Shown: positions 56,346-64,000 of the stretch, in pieces | Numbering within the stretch: position 1 is the stretch's first letter | How the letters are laid out: every line of letters begins with the position of its first letter | Source: Bradyrhizobium sp. S69 | Lineage (GTDB): Bacteria; Pseudomonadota; Alphaproteobacteria; Rhizobiales; Xanthobacteraceae | DNA: 64,000 nt | Assembly: GCF_009766005.1 (NCBI RefSeq) | Contig: NZ_LMUK01000028.1 | Span: 1 to 64,000, forward strand | Direction of reading: 5' to 3' | Notes under the pieces: model-generated | Seen by the model: only the letters and a program-made list of their open reading frames with translations | What the model was told of the DNA's origin: nothing | Databases searched by the model: none | Position numbers and translations under genes: made by a program

Positions 56346-56720
56346 TCAGGCCAGATGGCGTATCAGCGCGAGGCCGGCGAACAGGCCGGCGATCGAGAAC
56401 ACTACCGAGCCCAGCACATAGAACAGCGCCAGTCCGATCTCACCGCGCTCATAGAGAAACGCTGTATCGAGCGAAAACGCCGAAAACGTCGTGTAGCCGC
56501 CGAGAATGCCGGTCATCAAAAACAGCTTCCAGGGCGCCGCGGCCTCGCCCTTGAAGGCGAGATAGCCCGCTATCAGGCCCATCACGGTCGAGCCGGTGAT
56601 GTTGATGATGAAGGTATGGTACGGAAAAGCATCGCCAAACAGCCGTGGGCAGACGATGTTGACGAGGTAACGCAGCGTCGAGCCGAGGCCGCCGCCGATA
56701 AAAACCAACAGATAATTCAT
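56346..56720 (-). CDS. crcB: Fluoride channel CrcB/Fluc
   Basis: A 124-residue four-helix protein that exports fluoride as a dual-topology dimer. LLVFIGGGLGSTLRYLVN, FIINITGSTVMGLIAGYL and MTGILGGYTTFSAFSLDT (with the Thr/Phe lining the pore) are diagnostic. No fluoride riboswitch core was found upstream. Confidence 0.95.
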   Translation of the reverse strand: MNYLLVFIGGGLGSTLRYLVNIVCPRLFGDAFPYHTFIINITGSTVMGLIAGYLAFKGEAAAPWKLFLMTGILGGYTTFSAFSLDTAFLYERGEIGLALFYVLGSVVFSIAGLFAGLALIRHLA

Positions 56721-56804
56721 TTCGACTTTTCCCCGCGAACCGGCCCCAGCGTTTTGCCGCAAGGCTGCGATGATCGCAAGGATCGGCCGACCGCCGTCCA
56801 AATG

Positions 56805-56833
56805 AAAAGGGCGGCAGCTCGATGCTGCCGCCC
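56805..56833 (-). terminator. Terminator after sodB
   Basis: On the minus strand GGGCGGCAGC-ATCGA-GCTGCCGCCC is followed by TTTTC, 20 bases after the sodB stop. Confidence 0.9.
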
Positions 56834-56853
56834 CAATTCAAGACCGTTCGATA

Positions 56854-57450
56854 TCAGGCCTTTTCGAACAGCTGCTCGACATATTCCCAGTTCACGAGAT
56901 GATCGACGAACGCCTTGAGATAGTCCGGGCGGCGGTTGCGGTAATCGATGTAGTAGGAGTGCTCCCAGACGTCGACGCCGAGGATCGGGGTGGCGCCGTG
57001 CACCAGCGGGCTCTCGCCGTTGGCGGTCTTGGAGATCTCGAGCTTGCCGTTCTTGACCGACAACCAGGCCCAGCCGGAGCCGAACTGGCCGACGCCGGCG
57101 GCGGCGAAATCGGTCTTGAACTTCTCCAGCCCGCCGAGGTCCTCGGTGATCTTCTTTTCGAGCTTGCCCGGCAGCTTGCTGCCGCCGCCATTGGGCTTCA
57201 TCCAGTTCCAGAAATGCAGATGGTTGTAGTGCTGGCCGGCATTGTTGAAGACCGCGGGATTCTTCCCGAACGAGCCCTTCACGATCTCCTCGAGGGACTT
57301 ACCTTCGAATTCGGTCCCCTTGATCGCATTGTTGCCGTTGGTCACGTAGGCCTGGTGATGCTTGTCGTGGTGGAATTCCAGCGTTTCCTTCGACATATGA
57401 GGCGCGAGGGCGTCATGGGCGTAAGGCAGATTGGGAAGCGTGAAGGTCAT
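56854..57450 (-). CDS. sodB: Superoxide dismutase (Fe type)
   Basis: A 198-residue SOD. Metal ligands are His27 (EFHHDKHHQAYV), His77 (HYNHLHFW), Asp160 and His164 (GVDVWEHSYY). The Gln of AGQHYNH is at the position that marks Fe-type enzymes, although cambialistic use cannot be excluded. A strong terminator separates it from crcB. Confidence 0.95.
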   Translation of the reverse strand: MTFTLPNLPYAHDALAPHMSKETLEFHHDKHHQAYVTNGNNAIKGTEFEGKSLEEIVKGSFGKNPAVFNNAGQHYNHLHFWNWMKPNGGGSKLPGKLEKKITEDLGGLEKFKTDFAAAGVGQFGSGWAWLSVKNGKLEISKTANGESPLVHGATPILGVDVWEHSYYIDYRNRRPDYLKAFVDHLVNWEYVEQLFEKA

Positions 57451-57612
57451 GGGCTGATGTCCGCAATGATGGGAGACAAGGTCTATGGGAGAGACTAACG
57501 GGAACCCTTATAGAAGGTTCCACCGGGCTTAAACACCGCAATTTGGTACGATCAGGCCAGCGCGCGGTCGGTTCTCGGGATCATGCTGTAAACGCGCGCG
57601 GTTGAGGAAAAA

Positions 57613-58146
57613 ATGACCATCGAGATCGACGTTTTGAACGGAGACGCATCGTGGCCGCTGGCAAAACCGCTGTTCGACGCGGTCTGGCCGCCGCATGTGC
57701 TGGCGACGCTGCCGTGGGCCGGAATAGCCTTCGCTCATGCCGAATTCCGGGTGCTGGTCCAGGATGAAGCGGGCGAGGCGCTATGCCATGTCGGGATCTA
57801 CCGCCGCGATATCACCTGGAACGGCCGCAAGGTGCCGGCCGCCGGCATCGGCGGCGTGCTGACCCGCGCCGATGCGAGAAGCCGCGGCTACGCCAGCATG
57901 GCACTCGATGCGGCCATCCAAACGCTCAAGCACGAAGGCTCGGCCGCGTTTGCCATGTTGTTTTGCGAGCCGCACAACGTGCCCTTCTACATGGGACGCA
58001 ACTGGAAGCCGTTCGATGGCGAAATCTTCGCCGAACAACCCGAGCAAGGCCGCGTCCGTTTCGATGCGATCGCCCCCTACATCTACGACCTGCGGGGACG
58101 CGCGCCACAAACCGGAATCATCGACCTCTGCGGCCTGCCATGGTGA
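57613..58146 (+). CDS. GNAT-family N-acetyltransferase (AAC(2')-like fold)
   Basis: A 177-residue acetyltransferase. GIGGVLTRADARSRGYASMALDAAI is the acetyl-CoA loop (R/Q-x-x-G-x-G/A variant RSRGYAS) and FCEPHNVPFYMGRNWKPFD the substrate-side region. The closest-looking family is AAC(2')-type GNATs, but no resistance is implied. It stands alone. Confidence 0.8.
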   Translation: MTIEIDVLNGDASWPLAKPLFDAVWPPHVLATLPWAGIAFAHAEFRVLVQDEAGEALCHVGIYRRDITWNGRKVPAAGIGGVLTRADARSRGYASMALDAAIQTLKHEGSAAFAMLFCEPHNVPFYMGRNWKPFDGEIFAEQPEQGRVRFDAIAPYIYDLRGRAPQTGIIDLCGLPW

Positions 58147-58263
58147 CCCGAAGCTAGGCCCGCCCAAACCTGTCCTGCCCAAGCCTATCCCGCATTTGCG
58201 CAAATCCGCTTTGTTGCTAAACATGTCTGGCGCTTCGGAACAGATTCCGAGGTTTCCCCATTG

Positions 58264-58755
58264 ATGGCACCCCAACCAGCGGCTTCCCTACTCATGTCCA
58301 GATTTTCGCCTTTGAAATTAATGGCTTGCGGCCTCGTACTGGCGGCGCTCGGGATGGTCGGCGTGGCCCCGGCGGGCGCGCAGGCCGGTGGCGAGGTGAG
58401 CGGTATCTGGCTGACGCAGGCGGGCGATGCCAAGGTGCGCGTCAGCAAATGCGGCGCCGGCATTTGCGGGGTCGTGGTGTGGCTGCGGGAGCCGATCGAT
58501 CCTGCGACCGGCAAGCCCGCGGTCGATGACAAGAATCCCAATCCGGCGCTGGCCCGGCGTCCGATGATCGGCCTTCCGCTGTTCAGCGGCATGCAGCCGT
58601 CGGGCCCGAACCGGTGGTCGGGCCAAATCTACAACGCCGACGACGGCAGCAGCTATGCCAGCAACGTCTCGGTCTCGGGTTCGGATACGCTCCGCGTCGA
58701 AGGCTGCGTCGGCGCACTATGCGGCGGCGAAAACTGGAGCCGCTCTTCGCGGTAA
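58264..58755 (+). CDS. Exported DUF2147 protein
   Basis: A 163-residue protein with a signal peptide (core LMACGLVLAALGMVGVAPAGA, cleaved near GAQAGGEVSG). The mature part matches DUF2147: GIWLTQAGDAKVRVSKCGAGICGVVVWL with paired Cys, and GQIYNADDGSSYASNVSVSG. Family function is unknown. The ATG at 58264 has GAGG about 10 bases upstream; a later ATG at 58294 is possible. Confidence 0.85.
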   Translation: MAPQPAASLLMSRFSPLKLMACGLVLAALGMVGVAPAGAQAGGEVSGIWLTQAGDAKVRVSKCGAGICGVVVWLREPIDPATGKPAVDDKNPNPALARRPMIGLPLFSGMQPSGPNRWSGQIYNADDGSSYASNVSVSGSDTLRVEGCVGALCGGENWSRSSR

Positions 58756-58807
58756 TTTTGGGGTTTGGCCGCGACCTGAGCGAAGCGTAACGGCTGCGGA
58801 CGAAACG

Positions 58808-58914
58808 TCATCCTGAGGTGCGAACTCTTGCGAGCCTCGAAGGATGGCCGCACGCACTGCACTTGAACAACATCCTTCGAGGCTCGCTGCGCTCGCACCT
58901 CAGGATGACGGCCG
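58808..58914. repeat. Intergenic inverted repeat, family A, copy 2
   Basis: GTCATCCTGAGGTGCGA...CCTCGAAGGATG faces CATCCTTCGAGGC...TCGCACCTCAGGATGAC, related to 2556-2662. Confidence 0.85.
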
Positions 58915-59056
58915 AGATAGCTTCACAGGATCAGAGGAGCGCGCGTTCTCGTGCGCCTCATCCCCACTCAAATATGTAGTGCACAAGGGACTTGCTTCAA
59001 GACCCGGCACCTGCCGTAGAACCGCCGCCCCAAGCCATATCCAAGGAGCGACGAGA

Positions 59057-60592
59057 ATGCCTGTGTTGCCGATGACCCAGCATGCCGTGGTGATTTCCGG
59101 AGCAGGCCCGACAGGCCTCGTGTTGGCTGCCGAACTGGCGCTGGCCGACATCGACGTTGCCATCGTCGAGCGGCGCCCTGACCAGGAGCTCGCCGGCTCG
59201 CGCGCCGGCGGTCTGCACTCGCGCACCATCGAGGTGCTCGATCAGCGCGGCATCGCCGACCGCTTCCTCGCGCAGGGACAAATCGTGCAAGCCGTCGGCT
59301 TTGCCGGGGTCCGTTTGGATATCAGCGACTTTCCGACCCGCCATCCCTACAGTCTCGGGCTGCGGCAGAACCACATCGAGCGGATCCTCGCCGGCTGGGT
59401 CGACGACCTAAAAGTGCCGATCTATCGCGGTATGGAAGTGACAGGTTTCGCGCAGGACGACACCGGCGTGGATGTCGAGCTGAGCGATGGTCGATCGCTG
59501 CGGGCGCACTATCTCGTCGGCTGCGACGGCGGACGCAGTGTGGTCCGCAAGGCCGCCGGCATCGCGTTCCCGGGATCCGATCCCACCATCAGTAACCTGA
59601 TCGCCGTGGCCGAGTTGGCCGAGACGCCGCCGCAATGGGGCGTCCACCGCGACGCGCTGGGCACCCATGCCCTCGGCCGGGTGGAGTACGAGATCCGCAA
59701 CGGCGAGATCATCTACGCGGATCACGGACCGGTCGGAATCCTCGTGACCGAAGCGCACGTCGGACAGACCGCCCAACCCACGCTTAGCGATCTCAGCGCG
59801 GCGCTCATCACCGTCTACGGGACCGATTACGGGATCCACTCTCCGAGCTCGATTTCGCGGTTCACCGATGCGGCGCGGCAGGCGGCCTGCTACCGCAACG
59901 GACGCGTGTTGATCGCGGGCGACGCCGCGCATGTGCATCCCCCCGACACCGGCCAGGGTCTCCAGACCGGCGTGCAGGATGCGGTGAACCTGGGATGGAA
60001 GCTGGCGCAAATGGTCAAAGGCACATCGCCGGAAAGCCTCCTCGACACCTATCACGCCGAGCGCCACCCGGTCGGCACCCGCGTGTTGCGCCACACGATG
60101 GCGTCGATCATTCTCCGCCGCGAAGACGAACGCACCAAGGCGCTGCGCGAGACCATTGCCGAACTGCTCGGCATGGACGAGCCGCGCAGACGTTTCGCCG
60201 CCGACATGTCCGGCCTGGATATCAGCTACGACCTCGGCGACGGCCACCCGCTGCTCGGACGCCGCATGCCCGATCTCGACCTCGTGACCGCGAACGGTCC
60301 GTTGCGGGCCTTCGCCCTGCTGCGCGACGCCCGGCCGGTTCTGCTCAACCTCGGTGCGCCCGGCGGCATCGACATCGCGCCGTGGGCGGATCGAGTCCGG
60401 TCGATCGACGCCACCTACGCCGGCCAATGGGAGCTTCCGGCACTGGGTGCGGTCGCAGCACCCCGTGCCGTGTTGATCCGGCCCGACGGATATGTCGCGT
60501 GGGTCGGCGATGAGGCCCGTCTGGGACTAGCCGACGCGCTGACCCTTTGGTTTGGACCGCCCGCTACCAGCCAGCGAGCGCTTACGGTTTGA
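59057..60592 (+). CDS. FAD-dependent aromatic-ring monooxygenase (PheA/TfdB type)
   Basis: A 511-residue class A flavin monooxygenase. The FAD Rossmann motif is [15 protein letters not shown], the DG motif [13 protein letters not shown], and the GD motif [21 protein letters not shown]. The C-terminal 120 residues look like the thioredoxin-like domain of phenol-hydroxylase relatives. AAGGAG lies 8 bases before the ATG. Members hydroxylate phenols or polyketides. The stop overlaps the convergent htpG 3' end by 11 bases. Confidence 0.9.
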   Translation: MPVLPMTQHAVVISGAGPTGLVLAAELALADIDVAIVERRPDQELAGSRAGGLHSRTIEVLDQRGIADRFLAQGQIVQAVGFAGVRLDISDFPTRHPYSLGLRQNHIERILAGWVDDLKVPIYRGMEVTGFAQDDTGVDVELSDGRSLRAHYLVGCDGGRSVVRKAAGIAFPGSDPTISNLIAVAELAETPPQWGVHRDALGTHALGRVEYEIRNGEIIYADHGPVGILVTEAHVGQTAQPTLSDLSAALITVYGTDYGIHSPSSISRFTDAARQAACYRNGRVLIAGDAAHVHPPDTGQGLQTGVQDAVNLGWKLAQMVKGTSPESLLDTYHAERHPVGTRVLRHTMASIILRREDERTKALRETIAELLGMDEPRRRFAADMSGLDISYDLGDGHPLLGRRMPDLDLVTANGPLRAFALLRDARPVLLNLGAPGGIDIAPWADRVRSIDATYAGQWELPALGAVAAPRAVLIRPDGYVAWVGDEARLGLADALTLWFGPPATSQRALTV

Positions 60593-62459
60593 GCCCCCGC
60601 AACACCAGTTGATTGAGCCTGACGGCGAACGCCGCCGGATCTTCCGGCAGTTCGCCGTCGAGGATTTGCGCCTGCTCCAACAGCAGGAACGACAAATCCT
60701 TTGCGGTATCGCCATCCCCGCTGATCGCCGCGACCAACGGATGGCGCATGTTGATCTCGAGGATCGGCTTGGTGCCGGAGCCCTTGTTTTGCGCCGCCAG
60801 CAAACGCTCGAGCGCGCGATCCTGTCCATTGCCGCCGGCGACCAGGCATGACGCGCTCGACGTCAGCCGCTGCGAGGCGCGCACGTCGGAGACGCGCTCG
60901 CCGAGGGTGTCCTTGATCACGGCGATCACCGCCGCCTCGTCGGTCTGCGGCCTGTCCTTGTCGTTCTCCGCCTCGGCCTTCTCATCGAGCAGCGGGATCA
61001 GTCCGAGGTCGATATCGCCCTGGCTCAGCGATTTCAGCGGCTTGCCGCCGAAGTCGAGCGGCGCCGAGGTCCAGAACGCATCGACCGGATCGGTCAGCAG
61101 CAGCACCTCGATGCCACGCGCCTTGGCCGATTCGAGCTTCGGGTTGGCCCTCAGCCGCTCGACGCTTTCGCCGGTGAGATAATAGATCTCGGTCTGGTTC
61201 GGCTTGAGATCCTCGACATATTGCTTCAGCGACCGGTTGTCGCCGCTCGTCGTGGTAAAGCGCGACAGCCCCAACAGCTTCTCGCGCCGCTCGTAATCCT
61301 CCCAGATGCCTTCCTTGATCACCGGACCGAAGCCGTCCCAGATCTTGGCGAAGGCCTCCGGTTCCTTGTCACCGAGATTTTCCAGTTCTGATATCACGCG
61401 GGTGGTGACGGCTTTTCGGATCTGCGCGAGTTGCGGATTGTTCTGCAACATCTCGCGCGAAATATTCAGCGGAAGATCCTCGCTGTCGACCACGCCCCGG
61501 ATGAAGCGCAGATAGGCCGGCAACAGATCGGCATCGTCGGCGATGAAGACGCGGCGGACGTAGAGCTTCACCTTGCCCTTGCGATGCGGCTCGAACAGAT
61601 CGAACGGTTTTGCCGACGGCGCGAACAGCAGCACGGCATAGGACTGACGGCCTTCGGCGCGATAATGCAGCGTCATCGCGGGATCATCGAAGGCGCCGGC
61701 AATCGCCTGATAGGCCTGCTTGTAGTCTTCCGGCGTCAGTTCGGATTTCGGCCGCTGCCACAACGCGCTCGCCGAGTTGATCTGGTGCGGCTCGCCCTCT
61801 TCCGGCTTAAGTTCGATCGGGAACTGGATGTTGTCGGAATAGGCGCGGACCACGCGCTCGATCTCGTAAGTCTCGAGATATTTCTTGGCGTCGCCCTTCA
61901 GATGCAGAACGATTTCGGTGCCGCGGGTGACGCGCTGGGCGTCGTCGTCGCTGCCGGGCGCGATTTCAAAGCCGCTGCCGCCCGATGACGACCATACCCA
62001 GACCTCGCCGGTTCCCGCCCGGCGGCTGGTGACGACGATGCGGTCGGCGACCATGAACGCGGCATAGAACCCGACCCCGAACTGGCCGATCAGGCCGGCG
62101 CCGTCCTTGGCCTCGGTCAGCCGCGACAGGAACGATTTGGTACCGGAGCGCGCGATGGTGCCGAGATTGTCGATCAGTTCCTGCCGGTCCATCCCGATGC
62201 CGTTATCGATGATCGACAGCGTATCGGCCTTCTTGTCGGGCGCGATGCGGATCTGAGGCGCGGCCCCGTCGGCCATCAGATCGGGGGCCGCGATCGCCTC
62301 GTAGCGCAGCTTGTCGCAGGCATCCGACGCGTTCGAGATCAGCTCGCGCAGGAAGATGTCGGTTTCCGAATAGACCGAATGCACCATCAGGTGCAGCAGT
62401 TCGGCGACCTCGGCCTGGAACGGCTGGGATTGGGCTGTCGTCGTGGTGTCGGCGGTCAT
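60582..62459 (-). CDS. htpG: Chaperone HtpG (Hsp90)
   Basis: A 625-residue Hsp90. ATP-site motifs are [44 protein letters not shown]; the catalytic Arg region [16 protein letters not shown] is in the middle domain. The start at 62459 ([10 protein letters not shown]) gives the standard length. It works with DnaK in protein remodelling. Confidence 0.97.
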   Translation of the reverse strand: MTADTTTTAQSQPFQAEVAELLHLMVHSVYSETDIFLRELISNASDACDKLRYEAIAAPDLMADGAAPQIRIAPDKKADTLSIIDNGIGMDRQELIDNLGTIARSGTKSFLSRLTEAKDGAGLIGQFGVGFYAAFMVADRIVVTSRRAGTGEVWVWSSSGGSGFEIAPGSDDDAQRVTRGTEIVLHLKGDAKKYLETYEIERVVRAYSDNIQFPIELKPEEGEPHQINSASALWQRPKSELTPEDYKQAYQAIAGAFDDPAMTLHYRAEGRQSYAVLLFAPSAKPFDLFEPHRKGKVKLYVRRVFIADDADLLPAYLRFIRGVVDSEDLPLNISREMLQNNPQLAQIRKAVTTRVISELENLGDKEPEAFAKIWDGFGPVIKEGIWEDYERREKLLGLSRFTTTSGDNRSLKQYVEDLKPNQTEIYYLTGESVERLRANPKLESAKARGIEVLLLTDPVDAFWTSAPLDFGGKPLKSLSQGDIDLGLIPLLDEKAEAENDKDRPQTDEAAVIAVIKDTLGERVSDVRASQRLTSSASCLVAGGNGQDRALERLLAAQNKGSGTKPILEINMRHPLVAAISGDGDTAKDLSFLLLEQAQILDGELPEDPAAFAVRLNQLVLRGLKP

Positions 62460-62690
62460 TATTCTCGCTTCCCTGGAAAATGTCGGGTCCGGTAAATCAG
62501 GAAACCCCGGATATAGCGACACTATTTCGGCTGGCAAGTTTCAAAGCATCCCGCAGCATGCGGTGGCGTCGGTTGCCACCCTCCCCGACTATCAATAATA
62601 GATGGGAAAACACCTCGCGAAGGGGCACGATCGGTTGCCGCTCGGCCATTCCGCGAGAAGAAAAATACAAGAAGAAAATCAAGGATGAGG

Positions 62691-64000
62691 ATGACGCCTA
62701 TGGAAGCCAAAGTGAGCACCGCCGCATCGCCTTCGGCTCGAAAATGGTCGCCCGCGCCGGATGCGAGCGACCTCGTCAAGAACATCCATGCCATGCTGCA
62801 CCCGCGCAACATCGTGCTGGTGGGGGCGACCGACAAGCCCGGCAACTATGCCGAGCGCATCTGGAACAATCTGATCAAGTATCAATTCGAGGGCGGGCTG
62901 TACCCGGTCAATTCGAAGCGCGAAACCGTCTGGGGCGTGACCTGCTACAAGGATTTCGCCAGCCTGCCGGACAAACCCGACCACGTGCTGGTGCTGGTGC
63001 CGGCGCGCTTCGCGGTTCAGGTGATCCGCGACGCCGCCGCGGCCGGCGCCCGCTCGGCCACCATCGTCACCTCAGGCTTCAGCGAACTACAGGATGCGGA
63101 AAGCCAGCGGCTCGCCATCGAACTGGCGCAGGCGATCAAGGACACCGGGCTGGCGGTCACCGGTCCGAATTGCCTCGGCAATCTCAGCGCCGGCGAAAAG
63201 CTATTCACCAATATCGACGACCGCATCGTCACCATGGCGCCGGGCCCGGTCGCGATCGCCGGCCAATCCGGCGCGATCGTGATGGCGATCCGCCAGGCGC
63301 TGGAGGATCGCGGCGTCGGCGTCGGCTACATGGTCACGACGGGAAACGAAGCCGGGCTCGAAACGCCCGATTTAATGGCCTATTTCGCCGCCGATCCGAG
63401 TGTTCGGGTGATCGTGGTGTATCTGGAAGGCGTGCGCAACACCAAGGTGTTCCGGCAGGCCTGCAAGGCCGCGCGTGCCGCCGGCAAGCCGGTGATCGCC
63501 TTGAAACTCGGTGCTTCCGAAGGCGGACGCGCCGCCGCGATGGCCCATACCGGCGCGCTGGCCGGTTCGATCGAGACCTTCGATGCGATCTCGACCCGCG
63601 AGGGCGTGATCCGGGTGCGCGGCCTCGATGAACTGTTAGAGACCACCGAATGCTTCGTGCATGCCGAACCGCCGAAGAGCAACCGTCTGGCCGCGGTGTC
63701 ACTCTCCGGTGGCAAGCGCGGCCTCTTGATCGATGCGTTCTATGCAGCCGGGTTGAATTTCGCAGCCCTCAGCGCCGATACCACCGCAAAACTTTCCAAA
63801 ATGCTCGGCCCCGGCAGCATCGTCGGCAACCCGCTCGATGCCGGCTTTGCCGCGGTGGTCGATCCCTCGGTCTACATGCAGTCGATCCAGATCATGATCG
63901 ACGATCCCGATACCGACATCGTCATCATCGACGCCGAATTGCCAAAGGCGCCGCACGAATTGCGCGAACGGAATTTGCGGATCGTCGACGACAAGGCCGC
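62691..64000 (+). CDS. ADP-forming acyl/acetyl-CoA synthetase, 3' end cut by window edge
   Basis: About 437 codons remain open to the edge. The CoA-binding Rossmann domain is near residues 30-130 (NIVLVGATDKPGNYAERIWNN) and succinyl-CoA ligase-like flavodoxin domains follow (GPNCLGNLSAGEKLFTN). The phospho-His region is AAAMAHTGALAGS (His near 286), as in acetyl-CoA synthetase (ADP-forming) alpha subunits. Whether the ATP-grasp beta half is fused is beyond the edge. ATG at 62691 or 62700 both fit the AAGGATGAGG ribosome region. Confidence 0.88.
   Translation, partial: MTPMEAKVSTAASPSARKWSPAPDASDLVKNIHAMLHPRNIVLVGATDKPGNYAERIWNNLIKYQFEGGLYPVNSKRETVWGVTCYKDFASLPDKPDHVLVLVPARFAVQVIRDAAAAGARSATIVTSGFSELQDAESQRLAIELAQAIKDTGLAVTGPNCLGNLSAGEKLFTNIDDRIVTMAPGPVAIAGQSGAIVMAIRQALEDRGVGVGYMVTTGNEAGLETPDLMAYFAADPSVRVIVVYLEGVRNTKVFRQACKAARAAGKPVIALKLGASEGGRAAAMAHTGALAGSIETFDAISTREGVIRVRGLDELLETTECFVHAEPPKSNRLAAVSLSGGKRGLLIDAFYAAGLNFAALSADTTAKLSKMLGPGSIVGNPLDAGFAAVVDPSVYMQSIQIMIDDPDTDIVIIDAELPKAPHELRERNLRIVDDKA

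Noticed and set aside
56721..56853. Fluoride riboswitch upstream of crcB
   Set aside because: The conserved GGNGAUGG and CUGAUGA-type cores are not found between sodB and crcB.

Overview
The window is GC-rich chromosomal DNA that looks like a Bradyrhizobium-type alphaproteobacterium (Nitrobacteraceae; close relatives not excluded). The evidence is gene content (CpdR, homospermidine synthase, gltB/gltD, an Hsp20 gene with a ROSE-like thermometer, a zinc operon with an alphaproteobacterial-style Zur palindrome) and many dispersed palindromic repeats of the kind that fill Bradyrhizobium intergenic regions. No phage, insertion sequence, CRISPR array or rRNA was seen; there is one tRNA, Val(GAC).

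Layout. 1-2446: a TRAP transporter operon (dctP-dctQ-dctM, the last cut by the window edge). 2685-7663: a complete branched-chain-amino-acid-type ABC transporter (livK-H-M-G-F, minus strand) divergent from a D-hydantoinase/dihydropyrimidinase gene (8003-9457). 9668-13634: a 27-residue membrane peptide, a RelA/SpoT-like HD hydrolase, tRNA-Val, the response regulator cpdR, N-formylglutamate amidohydrolase, a probable alpha-r8/MmgR-type small RNA and hisN. 13735-17112: a TTT-type solute-binding protein, a LysR regulator, a TauE/SafE permease and a LysE exporter. 17357-22156: a class III adenylate cyclase with TPRs, then a 930-residue membrane dihaem cytochrome of unusual architecture. 22307-24921: lysophospholipase-like hydrolase, hsp20 and a secreted Pro-rich protein. 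25412-31757: glutamate synthase gltB and gltD. 31926-41873: outer-membrane beta-barrel protein, kdsD, an AhpD-like/HxlR pair sharing two tandem operators, nfeD-qmcA, hemH, a MAPEG protein, an M3 oligopeptidase and a small membrane protein. 41874-46413: polyamine synthesis (long structured leader, odc, GNAT, RidA, hss). 46580-48886: small lipoprotein, acetoacetate decarboxylase, a proline-rich protein and MgtC. 48921-53938: a Zur-controlled zinc operon (52-residue His-rich peptide, znuC, znuB, znuA, G3E GTPase, WD40 protein). 53940-56250: a repeat-rich, gene-poor stretch with less typical codon use and a HicA/DUF1902 pair. 56346-64000: crcB, sodB, a GNAT, a DUF2147 protein, an FAD monooxygenase, htpG and an ADP-forming acyl-CoA synthetase cut by the right edge.

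The most informative non-coding signals are the MmgR-like sRNA, the Shine-Dalgarno-sequestering thermometer of hsp20, mutually exclusive hairpins around the odc start codon, the Zur palindrome overlapping a -10 box a few bases from a start codon, and two 19-bp palindromes spaced 22 bp apart between the HxlR gene and its presumed target.
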